NCBI RefSeq assembly: GCF_035222485.1
Contig: NC_085921.1
Location: forward strand, 1,178,001-1,242,000
Length of the DNA stretch: 64,000 nucleotides
From: Podospora pseudoanserina
Taxonomy: Eukaryota; Ascomycota; Sordariomycetes; Sordariales; Podosporaceae
Direction: 5' to 3'
In this document: in pieces, positions 36,201 through 47,325 of the stretch
Numbering within the stretch: the first letter of the stretch is position 1
Layout of the letters: the number at the start of each line of letters is the position of its first letter
The notes under the pieces: model-generated
Seen by the model: the letters and a program-made list of their open reading frames with translations, nothing else
What the model was told of the DNA's origin: nothing
Databases searched by the model: none
Position numbers and translations under genes: made by a program

Positions 36201-36668
36201 GACAAGAGAAACAAGAACAATGCCGTCTCCAACGTTACCGTCGAAGAGTCGAAGCGCACCTACCGCTCCAAGTTTGTTCGCGACAATGGCTTCAATCCCG
36301 AGTTCAACATGTCCTGCTCGTTCGACCTCACCACCAAATACCCGGACTTGATCTTTGTGAGATTCAAGGTCAAGCAGGCCGAATCCAAGGGTTACAATGA
36401 CAAGTCTCCTCCTCTCGCAACCTACACTGCCAAGCTTTCCAACCTCAAGCAAGGCTACCGCACAATCCCACTCCTGAACAAGGAAGGCGAACAATTCCTG
36501 TTCTCCACTCTCTTCGTCAAGATTCGCAAGGGTCCCGTGGAGGTGTTCATGGCTGATTATCAGGAAGAGGCCCCCAAGAACGGGAACAGACTCAAGAATA
36601 TTGGCAGGAACGTCTTCAACCAATCCAACACGAGCCCCAAGTCAAGCATGGACAGTGGCCGTTCCTGA
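33291..36668 (+). CDS. PLC1: Phosphoinositide-specific phospholipase C (delta-like)
   Basis: A 1,125-residue intronless PI-PLC that cleaves PIP2 to IP3 and diacylglycerol in calcium signalling. The start at 33291 (MSVSTDSPRP) is preferred over the frame's extension to 32904, which is low-complexity and unlike coding sequence. Order: Ser-rich N-terminus (1 to ~260), PH-like domain (~265-365), EF-hand-like region (~411-477), X box (~560-690, SSSHNTYLLGRQVAGT), acidic Ser-rich X-Y linker, Y box (~790-905, VYCVGIQFDGFDTQEAKSFN; SSNFDPLIYWKRGVQMAALN), and C2 (~929-1090, TLDPYVEVEVF). The catalytic set expected from PLC-delta is visible: His575, Glu605, Asp607, His620 and Glu654. So it should be active and calcium-dependent. 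It sits 3' of the gene-free region, which may hold its regulatory DNA. Confidence 0.95.
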   Translation: MSVSTDSPRPLLPSTSSPMTPDLLQSRRSSRPSQVRTDLVPPSHAQLVVIPPSAVSNSSASTMWPSSQHGSPTQSMEAVASLTTASSLQGSPDSLEPGQEKGLELVTPLQLPEAIVSKQPDQTTTTLSRRTSNTSLGSTLKSPLGSTTAMAEASKSMSLIRRTSSSLRNRANGLFPRRGSSTHPRSRDGSVGPGVMRRRGSMSNPGTPYDNISPFETDSDDDVVLVGVDEVFGGDGAIREPSPLASTPLAASFGSVPLSLRQGTPLTKITKKNNRKRIVLTLDPDSAKIWWDRTKASKCVYVDDIKEIRMAGDIGQYLLDAKLEEKDRPRFFSLMYAVSGKPGVTKWLHLITDTDKAFYDWTQTLGAFSQYRQDFAASLMAFNDDAVRVYWDREMEKRFGTVRSKEAEQIEFADVERVCRNLHIHASTDSLRKIFNTIKGKPLSYSQSSNPGLNFDEFLEFVRMMKAREDIRRVYQEHTASQESGMTKPEFLQFLRLVQCENVDEDLATWEATFARFARRGKAKDAESQGDAGLIMSEAAFASYLSSSSNAVIPKAPPKYDLNRPINEYYISSSHNTYLLGRQVAGTSSVEGYISALMGGCRCVEVDCWDGADDQPVVSHGHTMTTRISFLEVIKTINKYAFVKSRFPLWISLEVRCSQATQVNMAKIMIEIFGDKLVQKPLESFTDRLPTPSDLLERILIKVKKPQQPDPVERVGRRRGNSMPSPFQRPLPDNGPVPSSPLLSPTAMARTNRINTITEGKVHDTPSSSPSECDSESEKDSARKVVNSKISPVLGALGVYCVGIQFDGFDTQEAKSFNHIFSFKEKTFAEKNQPGPSKQALYRHNMRHLMRVYPNGGRITSSNFDPLIYWKRGVQMAALNWQTFDLGMQLNQAMFAGGTDQSGYVLKPLEGRQIQLMPNLTADECVGKRPRKRVSFDIDVISAQQLMRPLNLGEKRTLDPYVEVEVFLADDKRNKNNAVSNVTVEESKRTYRSKFVRDNGFNPEFNMSCSFDLTTKYPDLIFVRFKVKQAESKGYNDKSPPLATYTAKLSNLKQGYRTIPLLNKEGEQFLFSTLFVKIRKGPVEVFMADYQEEAPKNGNRLKNIGRNVFNQSNTSPKSSMDSGRS

Positions 36669-39262
36669 GAGCCCTTGCACACACCCTACAGCAACAAAAA
36701 AAAAGCTGGACTTTCCACTGCCCCCTTGTATCAATAACAGATTTGAACGGGTTTTCCTTCTGGCACAGCCATCTGAGCCGCTGTTTTCATCATTTTTCCG
36801 CACATTTCTGTTTTCTGTTCAGGTTGAATCTATTATGAAATACCCGGTGGCTCATATCATGTATCATGGATAAACAGTGTTGGGGTTGGAGATAGCTGTC
36901 TTGACAGCATTGTGTTTATTTTTCTTCAACTTCTTTTTTCATGTGTGCTCTTCCCCCTGGAGGAGGAATGGTCTAACATGTGAACACTTTTGGGCCAAGG
37001 GAGGAATCATCAATTCACAGGAGCAGGGGTTTGCACGGGACTGGGGGGAGGGAAATATTTGCATGTATGTTTTGTGTATAAACAATACCCGTTTGACACA
37101 AACAAAATATTTGATGAATGTCCTGGAGACGCATGGGTTACAAAATGGGACTGGGGGTTTTATTCAGATTTATTGTTTTTCTCTTTTTCTTTTGTTTTTT
37201 TCTTTTGATACCAAGCATGATACCAAAGCATATTTTGGAAGATAGGGAAATTGGGAAAGGGGAGGAGGAGGCATATGTGACAAACATGATTTTGAACTTT
37301 GGCGGCGCAAAAACCTTTTGAGGAACGGGGGTTGGTTTGGGTGGGTGGGTGGCTAGCTTAGGTGGTGTTTGTGGTTTTTTTTTGTACATTACATAGAGGA
37401 AATTCAAAGAGAAGATGAAAGCCAAGAGATGAACAAACATATTTGGACGGAGGTTTTTTGTTTTTTTTTTTGGTGATGGTGGTTGCTATTTTGCTTTGCG
37501 GGATTTCGTCTGGGAGTATAACCTCGAGTGGGCTTGGGTTGTTATAAGGGTGTTTGTTGTGTGCTACGCAGCTGGAACAGAAGAGGTAGCACGGGTTTTT
37601 GGATTCATGATTATGACCGAGGGCAAGGGATATGGCATGGTTTCCATAAGGGCAAGGGGGTGTGTGTAATCTCTGGGAATTGTGAAATCATTTTCCTTCT
37701 AGCTGCTAGTCAGCGCACGAACTTCATTCATTCTTTTTTTTTTCCCTGTTTCTTACAAGTTCTCATCAGCATTCCCAAAAGATTCATAGGGACATGCATT
37801 TTGAGGAAGGTCATAACTATCAGGGCATGGATGGGACAAACAAACAATGAAAAGAAGGGTTTACAAACATTGGGGTTGACCATTTGTGTGTATATGTGTT
37901 GTGGGAGAGAGGCAAACTTGTTATTTCATGGGTTCATACTACGTTGGGGTACTACATCACAAGGATTATGGAAGGAGGCTGTTTGTTTGGGGGAAGTCAG
38001 CTGCATAGCATAAGCATCATTATATACTCGTTGAGCGGCTCACGCTGCTGCTGTTACTCTACGATACCTACACCCATTCTAATCCGCTGTTGAACATGCA
38101 CCCCCCGACCCAACCCACCTTTTATTCAATATGCTCGTAGATGTTTTCTGTGATATTGTGGTAGGAAATCCTCCGGGGCCGGGGGGTGGGGAGGGCAAGC
38201 CATGATGAAACTGAAATGCCTTCAGGTAACTTGGAAATATACCTCTCTACCTTACCTCTGAGATCCACAAAACTCAACTACGACACTCGACTCTCTGCCA
38301 AAACCCATTTGTAGCATTTGCCCCCCAGAATAATCTCAGTAGGTGCCTGGCCCATTGTCGCGAGTCAATGACAATTGGAAGGTATGTGGTGATGATCAAC
38401 TTCCATTGTCATCGACTCTCACACAGCCCGCCGTATTCCACCCTACCTAACTAGGGTACCCAACATTTGCGGTATACACCACGAGCCAAACCACACAAAA
38501 AGCCATGTTCAGTCATCAACTGTAGTACTCATATAGCAGCCGCGAAAAATAAGGGAGCACGACATCAAAGCTACAACTCCCTACCAAAGTCATTGACATC
38601 ACCACTCTACATTCTCACTCCCTGATACCTACAGCCGCGCTGCTTCCGGACCTGACCCCGGCACGCCGGAAAGTCACGGGTACGGTAACATCCCTGACAG
38701 GGACAGGCAGCAAGGTGTGATTCAGTTATCAGCATCCAGCAAAGAAAATTACCATAACCTTCAAGCAATTTCTCATCCTGTATCAGATTGATGTGATTGG
38801 TGGTAGAGCTGATCAGATGATCGAGATAGGAGTGACTCCTGGTAGAAATCACATGTAAACAATCGTGGCCTTCAGTCTTGAGCGGAAGCAATTGTACTGG
38901 TGATAGACATGTTGCCATGGAAAACTACAAGATGGAGATATTCATCACGGCGGCAGTAACATAACCTGGTGGGAGTTACTAGACTCAACGTACACAGTAA
39001 TTGAGTAAAGTCTCGCTGCATTGCCTTGAGGCACTACGTACATCTAAGAATATCATCTATGAGCCTTCGCTATGCATAGCTACCGATGATAGTAGTTAAT
39101 AGACCTAATGAGATCATAAGCACTCCTCCCCGAGTCTCAAGCATGCATCCCAAGATCAACTGTAGAGCCAAACCAAATCAACGCAAACGTCTTTCACAGT
39201 CCAAGCCAAACAATAAAACTCACCAGCGAGCCCCCTCCCAGCCATCAACCCACTCAACGATA
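36669..39262. other. Convergent intergenic region after PLC
   Basis: This is 2.6 kb between the PLC stop and the zinc-finger gene stop. The first 900 bases are T-rich, with several T runs (37140-37205, 37375-37383, 37455-37471) fitting a 3' UTR and termination zone. I see no gene or RNA signature. Confidence 0.5.
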
Positions 39263-40659
39263 TCACCACTGACCCTCCAAAGCATCATTCTTCTTCTCAG
39301 CTTTCTCCTCGGTCTTCTCCTTGCCCCAACCATCAACACCCTTATCCTCCTCACCATCCTTCTTGTTACCGAAGGTCTTCTTGGCCTGGGCAGACACAGT
39401 GTACACAGTCATACCCGCCGACCCCAACTTTGTATCCACCATACCAGCCGTAAACTGGCCCATAAAGCGGGCGTAGTCTTCCGACTTGCGGATCTTGCAC
39501 TTGCTACCCTCGGACTCAGCATGCTGGGCCAGTGCTGCGTTTGTGTCGAACCATTTGGAACACACTGGGCACTGCACTTGGAAACCAGTGGTCGGATGTG
39601 TTAGAATGTGGTTTCGGAGACCATTGCTGGTGGGGAACGACTTGCTAAACAAAGCGTCACTACATAAGCTTATTAAATTGGGCCGTTTTGACGAGTCATA
39701 CATGCACCTTTCCCTAGGACACCCATACTTTCTGGTATACTGGTTATAGTACTGTTTGGGGTCCCAATTGGGGTTGCGAGGATCGTGTCTGTCGTAGACT
39801 GGTCTCTTCTCAGGCTCTCGCCAACCTTGAGCTTGCGCGGGGGCGGGACGCGCAGGAGCAACAGCGGGGGTGGTGGCAGGACCAGTGTAGCTCGGGAAGA
39901 GCACCCTCATGTCCCCAGCCTCACTTGACTGTTCCGGATGGTCGCTCCCCGGCCCAGTCAGCAAATCGCCCTTCTGACCAAGCGACATCATCTGGAAGGC
40001 GACGGGATCCGGCTTGTGGCTGCTGTCAACCAGAGGACGGAGAGAGGAGAGGGTGTCGCCCGCGGTCTCGTCCTCCGTTGTGGAAAGATACTGGGTGTAA
40101 TGGGCAGGACCCTTGTTACTGCCGCTCCAAGCGGTGAAAGTGGCAACCTTGTTTTCATGTTGACCAGGCACCATCTGAAGCTGGCGGGCAAATCTCAAGG
40201 CTTTCTCTCGCTCCTCGTGGAATCTCGCATTGGAGATTGTGTTGCATCGGTTCTTTTCGATGTGATCCACGAAGCCGCTCATGCGAACAAAGGTGGTTTT
40301 GCAACCGGGGCAACCCATTTTCTGGTCAATCTGGTGGAACTGTATCTAGGGACTTAGCTAAGAGTAACGCGGGCAGTCAGCAGAGTCCTTACCTGCTTGT
40401 AGTGCATCTCGGCAGCACCCTCGGTGCGGAACATCATCATACATTTCTCGCTGTTGAGAGAAAGAGGGTTAGGGACAAGCGGGGAAAACAAGAAGCCATA
40501 GACAAACCAGAAGTAGTGTCTGTTTCCCTTCGCATACTCCGTCTTCCAGTGATTGATCATCGTCTGCTTGTCATCGAACGAAGCCTTGCAAGTTTGGCAG
40601 ATAAATCTCGACTCCTCTGGCTTCTCCATCTCGTCCATGGTGTTAGACGACGACACCAT
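39263..40659 (-). CDS. Multi-zinc-finger (C2H2/C2HC-like) protein
   Basis: A 406-residue protein with about five zinc-binding modules. Exons are 40508-40659, 40393-40450, 39702-40330 and 39263-39644. The introns are 40451-40507 (GTTTGT...CTAAC...CAG), 40331-40392 (GTAAGG...CAG) and 39645-39701 (GTATGA...TAG). Splicing rebuilds FCEKCMMMFRTEGAAEMH at the first junction and the finger CPRERCIKSFPTSNGLRNH, then ILTH, at the third. Other modules are FICQTCKASFDDKQTMINH, MGCPGCKTTFVRMSGFVDH (ending in Cys) and VQCPVCSKWFDTNAALAQH (ending in Cys). Several use Cys in place of the last His. The C-terminus is Lys/Glu-rich. It is probably nucleic-acid binding; no specific fungal regulator is recognised. 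An upstream Ser/Cys-rich extension to 40797 was rejected as low-complexity. Confidence 0.75.
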
Positions 40660-43600
40660 GACCGTATAGGTAGAGGAGGAGGCAGAGGAAGAGGAGGAGG
40701 CAGAGGAAGAGGAGGAGGAGCAGGAGGAGGAGGATGATGGAGAGCATAAAGAACAAGTGTGGAAGAGATGGAAGAGTATAAAGAATAAGTTTGTCACGCG
40801 ATTCCGACCTCAAAGAAGATGAGACGAGGAAGAGGAAGAAGAGTTTAGTTGGGATGAAAGTTTCCAGCAGCAGGTAACCTAAATTTCAGAAGACAAAGGG
40901 CAAACAGAGTTTGGCTGACCGTGCAATGATTCGACTTCAACTGGCAGGTACATCCTTTACACCGGTAGGCCGACGTTTTCAATTTTCAGCCGGTCGGCAA
41001 TAGTGGGCAAATACCTATGAGGAAAGAACAATGATGCCAGTAAATGCTCCCGCTCCTTCTCAAAGACCGGAAGCATCAGATATGGCAATTGCGGGCAGAC
41101 AGGGCTGTACCTTATGATGTCTGGGATCTTGAGTGTTACGAGATCATGGGGAGGATCGGTCTGATATCATGTGTATATGGGGGCTATTGTACAAGTTCTG
41201 CTCTAGCAGTATGCGAAGAGGTCTAATGCCTACCAGGTAGATGAGGTGAGTAAATGTGGACAGACTTTCATGATTGATGATCGTATCTGTTGTTGTGTTT
41301 GCCCAGCCACTTCAAGCAACCGCACGGTAAAACAACCATGACAGTAACAATAAGTTCGGCAAACATACAAATCTTCACATTTGACATCAGAGAAGATACA
41401 ACCGGTCACCTACCTAGGTATGTTTGATCCATCAAGCTGCACACTCCCAACATCTCATCACAAGATGCTACTTCCTTCATCTTCACACTCTTCGCTGGCG
41501 ATATCGCCCCCCATATCCAGATCCAAGCCTCAACCACCATGCCCGAACAGTAGCATCCTTCTCCTTAAAACCAGACATTAAACAAGGCTGTATACCTAGG
41601 CCTGTGGATGTGGCTATTCGTAGTCAAGCCATGCAGCATATTTCACCCCTAACTCAGCACCTGTGCCCGATACAAACAAGGGGTCTTGTTACTTTAGATC
41701 CCAAAACCGATAAAAGATTTACAGATCAACGAATCACCCGCCCTACTCCCTCCCCATCTCCCTGATCTTCAGAAAGCCTTACTTCACCCCCCAGCATTGT
41801 TGTCGCCAAACATGAAGCAATGCACGATGTGTTGTTTTATTCCTCAAGCTCAGGTGAGCTGACAGTGGCAAAACCCACACCCACGCCCAAGATCCCCCCC
41901 TCATGAGCTCCTCTATACGGCAATTGATGGACTACATCACCCCCTACAGCTCAACCCCCCGCCCCCAACATATTCTTTGTCACAGTAGGTAGCTTCATGT
42001 AGGATTCCTCATCGAAAAAAGAAAAATAAGCCTGAAAACGCAGTTTAAGGTGCAAGTAAGGAGAAGTAAAATACCAGCATTCGAACCACGTATCTCAACT
42101 AGTTATCGCCACTTTGGCTCTCATCAATCCCTTTCCCACACCTATGCAATGTAGGTACATATTCGACCGGTCTATACGTAACATACATTCCCACCACAAC
42201 CAAAACCCACAGTCCTACATACGTCAGATCAATACCCTCCTAACGCAAGCCCATTACATACGCAGGATCCGGCTCTCCTAACTCAATCCACAAACCCACC
42301 CATGTTATTCCTCATCCTGCCCCTAAAAATGCGCCTTGGCTTGATATTCCCTTCCAGTCACACATCTGATCCCAGGAAGTGAGTGGTTGTTGTCTCAATG
42401 CAATGCACCATGCAATGTGCGTACAATCATACCTACAGCCAGCCAGCCAGCCAGCTTGCGGCTGACCAACCAATACCAGCCTTTTGTTCCAGGAATCCTT
42501 CCATTGTGCAGGAAATTGTCCAAGACATGTCTTCATGTTCGTTGGAATAAGCCCAAGGAGGGAACCAATATCGGTTCAGAGATCTCTTTCATGAGGTTTA
42601 TGAGGGAACAATGACGCGGCTCTGCGGTCAGTTTCAGCCGCCTACTGGAGTTGCTTGTCCAGAAGCAGAAAGATCTCGGGCGGTGTAGCCTCCTCGTATT
42701 TACTCTCAGAGCTAAAAAAAGCTGATCAAATATCAACATGAGAGATCAAACCTTCGGCGAGCGGATACGGTGATATTTTGAAGACATCCTGGGCTCCACC
42801 ACCCGGGAAGTATAACCCAGTTTGTGTCAAGTCCATTGAGGCTTAAGATGAAAGTGCTGCTGCTGTGGTTCTCTGCGAGGTGATATGAGGCTGGTATCCC
42901 GCCGGGCGCTGACCAGCTAATGTAGGAACGGCTGCCCGTAATCCAGTAATACGAATGCTATTGACAACATGCATCCACGCCCGGCATAAGTAACCAAACA
43001 AAAGCCAAGGACCAAGAAAAGGCATATCATGAACATTAATACCATGGATCAAACAGAAGATCGGCCGTAAATGAACACCGAGATACAAGCTCTAGACCGA
43101 AGCACTGATCAGAGGTTTGAGGACAAGGCGAGCTTCATTGCAACCTATCGCCGGATCAACAGACAGCCTCAAACGCTAAGTCGATGTGGACGATAACCTA
43201 TGCGATGAAACGAGAAGATCATCTCGATGCACCCACAAGCCATGGGCCAAGAGCATGGTTTGAGCCACGAGAACCGGGTGTGGCAATCTTTCCGAAGAAC
43301 CAGGGAGACGGATCAGCAGATCGCATTTCGTGCAGAAACTAAAAGAGACATCCGGGAGATTCTGCCGCCGGGCGGCACCTGACGATGATACACAATTACC
43401 GCAGTGTCGTTTATCGGTTGAGCTACTGCGAAGCTGATAGGGCTGCAGACAATCCGTGACACTGGGCACCGTGAATGAGAGCAAGGGTGACATAGCGCCT
43501 GGCATGATGGCGCTGAAATGGGCACCCTCCGACCCGGAATCATATGGACTAATTCAAATGAAACACAATGTGTGTTTCTGGAGGAGGTAGAATACCGAGG

Positions 43601-43989
43601 AAAAACTCCTCAAGGGCAAGTGTGTGGTGGTTTTGGTGTGAGACGAGGCGAGAAAAAAGTGAGGCGGACGAGGTCAAGCTCTGGGCAACCAGTAGAATGG
43701 CACCTTGGAGATTCCGTACATGCAATACTGTGCCTTCCACGAGCCTGTAGAAGGATGTCCCTGAATGGCTAGAACCAAGAAGAACAGTAGGATGGAAGCG
43801 GTACTGTACTTAGTGACATTCTTCTCAAGCCTCCTCGACCGTAACCGTGCTTCAACTGACCACCTCAGCCAAGGAACTTGGTTCAACACAAGCATATAAG
43901 GACACCAGAGTCCCCGTTGCTTTGACAATGACGATGACAGGGAGCTCAGTACCTTTTCCCAACATTATCATTATTTCCCGTCGCCCAAG
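40660..43989. promoter_or_regulatory. Divergent intergenic region between zinc-finger gene and small conserved gene
   Basis: This 3.3-kb region opens with an AGG-rich stretch (40674-40735), likely the zinc-finger gene's 5' UTR. A (CCAG)n run lies at 42436-42454. No ORF above noise was found. A minus-strand segment near 43390-43450 looked briefly coding or tRNA-like but has no consistent signal. Confidence 0.45.
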
Positions 43990-44481
43990 ATGTCGTCTTC
44001 GCCGCCTGAATCGATGAACAGATACTGGATTCCCAATCTGGATATCCACAAAAAGGTCATCACTCAGGAGCTTCAGTATTACCTCGGACCCGACGCGAGC
44101 GTGAGGCCTTTTACTCGAGAGGTGTGAAAAATGCCCTTCCGTGAGGTTTGCGACAGGCTGACGAGTGCAAACTTTCAGGGTGAAGATGGCTTCTTGATCA
44201 CCACACCAGGACCTTGCCTGTCAGATGTGAGCCGTCGATTCCACACCAGAGCTCCGATCGAGCCCCAACGTTGACAATGCCCCCAGGAGCAAATAGACGA
44301 CATATGCGTCAAGTCAAAGCAGCTGTGGGAGAAACAGGCAGCAGCGCGAGCAGCCGGCAGTTCGAGCAAATCCCTCAAGCGACCTCTTCACGCACCTGTA
44401 TCACTCGGGAAGTCGGGCGGCACCAGTGAATCGTCCAGTAGACGGAGAAAGCCCAGAAGCCATCGGGATGACAGACGATGA
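43990..44481 (+). CDS. Small conserved fungal protein of unknown function
   Basis: A 124-residue protein assembled from three exons: 43990-44121, 44179-44226 and 44287-44481. All junctions are phase 0. Donors are GTGTGA and GTGAGC, acceptors TTTCAG and CCCCAG, with GCTGAC and GTTGAC branch sites. It reads MSSSPPESMNRYWIPNLDIH, then KKVITQELQYYLGPDASVRP, FTREGEDGFLITTPGPCLSD, EQIDDICVKSKQLWEKQAAA, and a basic Ser/Arg tail (SESSSRRRKPRSHRDDRR). I recall similar short proteins in other ascomycete genomes, but no function is known to me. The core looks folded (Tyr/Trp-rich, then helix) and the tail is disordered. No single frame covers it, so ORF-based searches would miss it. Confidence 0.75.
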
Positions 44482-45379
44482 GAGTTTGGGGGATACCCAC
44501 TATCGGGCACGAGGTAGCTTGGTTCAGATCGTTTCGGATGCCTGATGAGGGGACAGTAGCAGAGGGATCAATGTGGAACGTGGGGAAGCAAGCCACGAGG
44601 GGCGAATGGTGAAGCAGAGTGACTGAAGTTGGCGGTTTGAGGTGCATGTGCCATATCGATTGTTGTGTTATGGTGGTTGTAGAGTATTTGGTCGACCAGC
44701 AATATCGTGCCATCTGGCAATGGAACGGCGTTTTCCTATCTTCGGCGGATGACTGCAGTGCATGATGCGCGTCGGATTCTGCAACCGAGAGAGCTAGCCC
44801 AAATTCGAAAGCCTCCACTCGTTCCAATTGGAATATTGCTTGTTTCCCTCGTGCATCTGGGACCCGATGAAAGTCGCCTGAGACAACGTAGGCGATATGT
44901 TGTGACTTCTGTTGTGCGGTGTTGCGGCGCGCACCAAGAGACGTTTATGGCAGCCGTGTGGTCGTTCACACGTCCAATCGCCCGGGACCTCCATCGAGCC
45001 AATCCGAAGCAGTTACCACAAGGCAACCGATTTGTGCAGATCCCATAGTTCATTAGAGCCCAGGCATCGTCAAGTATTAGCAGATGATGAGCAGAGCGGC
45101 GCCGTATGCAGGTTTGAAGGCATCCACAGCCATCATTGCGGTCATTCCGGCCCCAATTCCGGACAGTAAGTTCCCAGTAGACCTCGTCCTACGACATATG
45201 CTGTAGCACATTGTCGGCACCGCCGTCTGATATTGTTGATCAGTGTTGTACTGGCACGAAGAAGGTATATTCGGAAATGGCTGTAATCGTGAGCTCGGGA
45301 AATATCACCACAATTGCGAACAGCGGGTGCGCCAAAGTCGATGAGTGAGTCCTGAGAGAGGCACTTGTTAGGCGTTAAC
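44482..45379. other. Convergent intergenic region 3' of the small gene and of TEN1
   Basis: About 900 bases. A minus-strand segment at 45093-45173 can encode GIGAGMTAMMAVDAFKPAYG followed by AALLIIC and a stop, an unusually protein-like tail. I could not find a full gene around it. Confidence 0.4.
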
Positions 45380-45831
45380 TCAACTCTCCTCACCGTCCAA
45401 TGCCTGTACAGACGCTTCGTATTTTTCCAGGTTGAGGGGACCAGCCGACCAAAGAAGTGTTGCTTGGACCTCAACCACCGGATTCATGTCGCCTAGCTTT
45501 TTGCTGTCGGTCGAGGTGACATATCCGATGACATTCACCCATTCGCCAAGGCGTGTTTGTTCCGCCTTGAGACTCTGCAGAACGAGGTTGACATCGACCG
45601 AGGCGAAAGTGAGTTGTCTGTCCTCAGACCCTCTGTATTGCAAGGTCAAAACGCCAGACTCGGTGGAATAGGATGTTACACTGGAGCCACCGTCAGCTTC
45701 ATTCCTTGAAATTTGAAGGTGACAAGTTTCAAGAGCACTCACCATCCCAGGAACCTCACTTTATCACCAATATCTTTTTGGGACAGGGAGGAGAGCAGAC
45801 ACAGTTGGGAGGGAAGCGGACCAAAAGACAT
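45380..45831 (-). CDS. TEN1: Telomere-capping CST complex subunit Ten1
   Basis: A 129-residue OB-fold protein that, with Stn1 and Cdc13/Ctc1, binds telomeric single strands and controls fill-in synthesis. Exons are 45743-45831 and 45380-45680. The intron (45681-45742) has a GTGAGT donor, GCTGAC branch site and CCAG. This acceptor is chosen because it rebuilds the family block GDKVRFLGCVTSYS; an earlier AG would insert extra residues. Further Ten1-like segments are SVDVNLVLQSLKAEQTRLGE, WVNVIGYV and VEVQATLLWSAGPLNLEKYE. The model ends at 45380, but a GTGAGG donor just before the stop could splice onward, changing only the last few residues. It is divergent from SNF7 with a 640-bp shared upstream region. 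Confidence 0.8.
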
Positions 45832-46471
45832 GTTGTGAGCCAAAAAGAGTGTGTATAGTTCATTCTTGAATTAGATTTGACGGCAAAAGTATCTTCTGCT
45901 TTCAATGAGAACTCATACCGCAGTATTGCACTGTCAAGAAACTCCTGCCTTCACGTCAATGAATGGGACGATAGCATGAGACTGCTTAGTCACCCAGACA
46001 GATAAGATCACATGATACCTCCGGGTAAAGTCCGGGATGGGGGTGGCCTTGCATCCGCGTGCCGCAATCGCCAGTCACATTGTTGGAATGCCTTGCATCA
46101 CTGGAAGCATCTCGATAGGCAGCCTTGTTCTTGCCAGAGACAACTCCTCACCGTGCATTCGTCACCCTAACCAGCGATAATCCTACGAAGCGCTTCTTCC
46201 TGTCAAGTCCTACGTTGGTTCTTGCGCGTTCACTTGCTCCGTTTCAGACCCTGTCTCGAGAGAAAGCGAGGTGCCTGGCGTTAGGCTGTGACCCCGCCAA
46301 ACGTTGCTGAGGCGTCATCGGCAAAGTTGATCACCTGCACCGACCCTCGCTCAACACCGAAACTCAAACCTACTCGTCCACAACCGCGTTTGCTATTTTG
46401 CACCTCCATCGCACAGAGAATCCCATCCCAGATACTTAGATTTTTCGATCTCTCACTCGCGATAATCAGCC
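45832..46471. promoter_or_regulatory. Bidirectional promoter between TEN1 and SNF7
   Basis: A 640-bp divergent region. It becomes pyrimidine-rich just before the SNF7 ATG. No discrete motif can be assigned by eye. Confidence 0.6.
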
Positions 46472-47325
46472 ATGTCGGGCATCTGGGGCTGGTTCGGTGG
46501 TGGTGCCGCGCAGAAGCGGAAGGATACCCCCAAGAATGTCATTTTGGATCTGCGGACAAACTTGGAGATGCTGCAGAAAAGGGAAGCCCACATTCTCCGC
46601 CAGATCGAGGAGCAGGAGAAGGAGGCCAGGAAGCATGTAAACACTAACAAGACTGGTAAGTCCTTTATCTGCGCTTTGTTTGCTTATCGCCCAGCTGGGA
46701 GACGCTGACGGCTCGTGTGATAGCGGCCAAGAATGCCCTGCGACGCAAGAAGGTCTATGAGGGCAACCTCGAACAGACAATGAACCACATCGGAACCCTC
46801 GAAACCCAGATTAATGCCATCGAGTCCGCCAACATCAACAAGGAGACGTTCGAAGCGATGCAGAGAGCCAGCGAAGCCATGAAGTCAATACACGGCAAGC
46901 TCACGCCCGAGAAGGTCGACGAGGCCATGTACGTACCGAAAGTTTGGTTTCTATTTTTGTGCGATGGTACTGATGGTGGTTATAGGGAAAAACTCCAAGA
47001 GCACAATCAGCTCAACGAGGAAATCGCGGCTGCCATCGGCTCGGTCAACATTGGCCAGTCCATCGACGACGGAGAATTGGATGCGGAGCTGGACGAGCTC
47101 ATGGCCAAGGATCTGGAGGACAAAATGCTCGAGACTGGCACAGTACACGCAGATCGTCTGCCGAGCGTGGCGACCGGAGAACGTAAGTTGACTGGTAAAC
47201 TTGAAGCATGAATCCTGCATCGCTAACCCCCCCTTGCAGTCAAGAACAACAAGGGCAAGGCGCCCGCGGTCGAAGACGACGAAGAGGCGGAACTCAACAG
47301 ACTCAAGGCCGAGATGGCCATGTAA
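46472..47325 (+). CDS. SNF7: ESCRT-III subunit Snf7/Vps32
   Basis: A 223-residue ESCRT-III core subunit that polymerises on endosomes to cut intralumenal vesicles and also acts in plasma-membrane and nuclear-envelope repair. Exons are 46472-46655, 46724-46928, 46986-47182 and 47240-47325. The introns keep phase, with GTAAGT, GTACGT and GTAAGT donors. It shows the short N-terminal amphipathic anchor (MSGIWGWFGG), the basic helical hairpin (ILDLRTNLEMLQKREAHILR; AAKNALRRKKVYEGNLEQTM), and the acidic C-terminal region ending AELNRLKAEMAM. Length fits Snf7 (about 220-240). The GTAAGT overlapping the stop codon could define an alternative last exon. Confidence 0.93.

Noticed and set aside
40660-40797. 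Ser/Cys-rich N-terminal extension of the zinc-finger protein
   Set aside because: It comes from an AGG/CCT simple repeat upstream of the likely start at 40659.
42060-42150. Minus-strand GGTTCGAATGC resembling a tRNA B box
   Set aside because: The supposed T-arm does not pair and no A box or acceptor stem is present.
46160-46180. CACCCTAACC resembling a telomerase RNA template
   Set aside because: It is shorter than a 1.5-repeat template, and no supporting structure was seen; it lies in the TEN1/SNF7 promoter by chance as far as I can tell.
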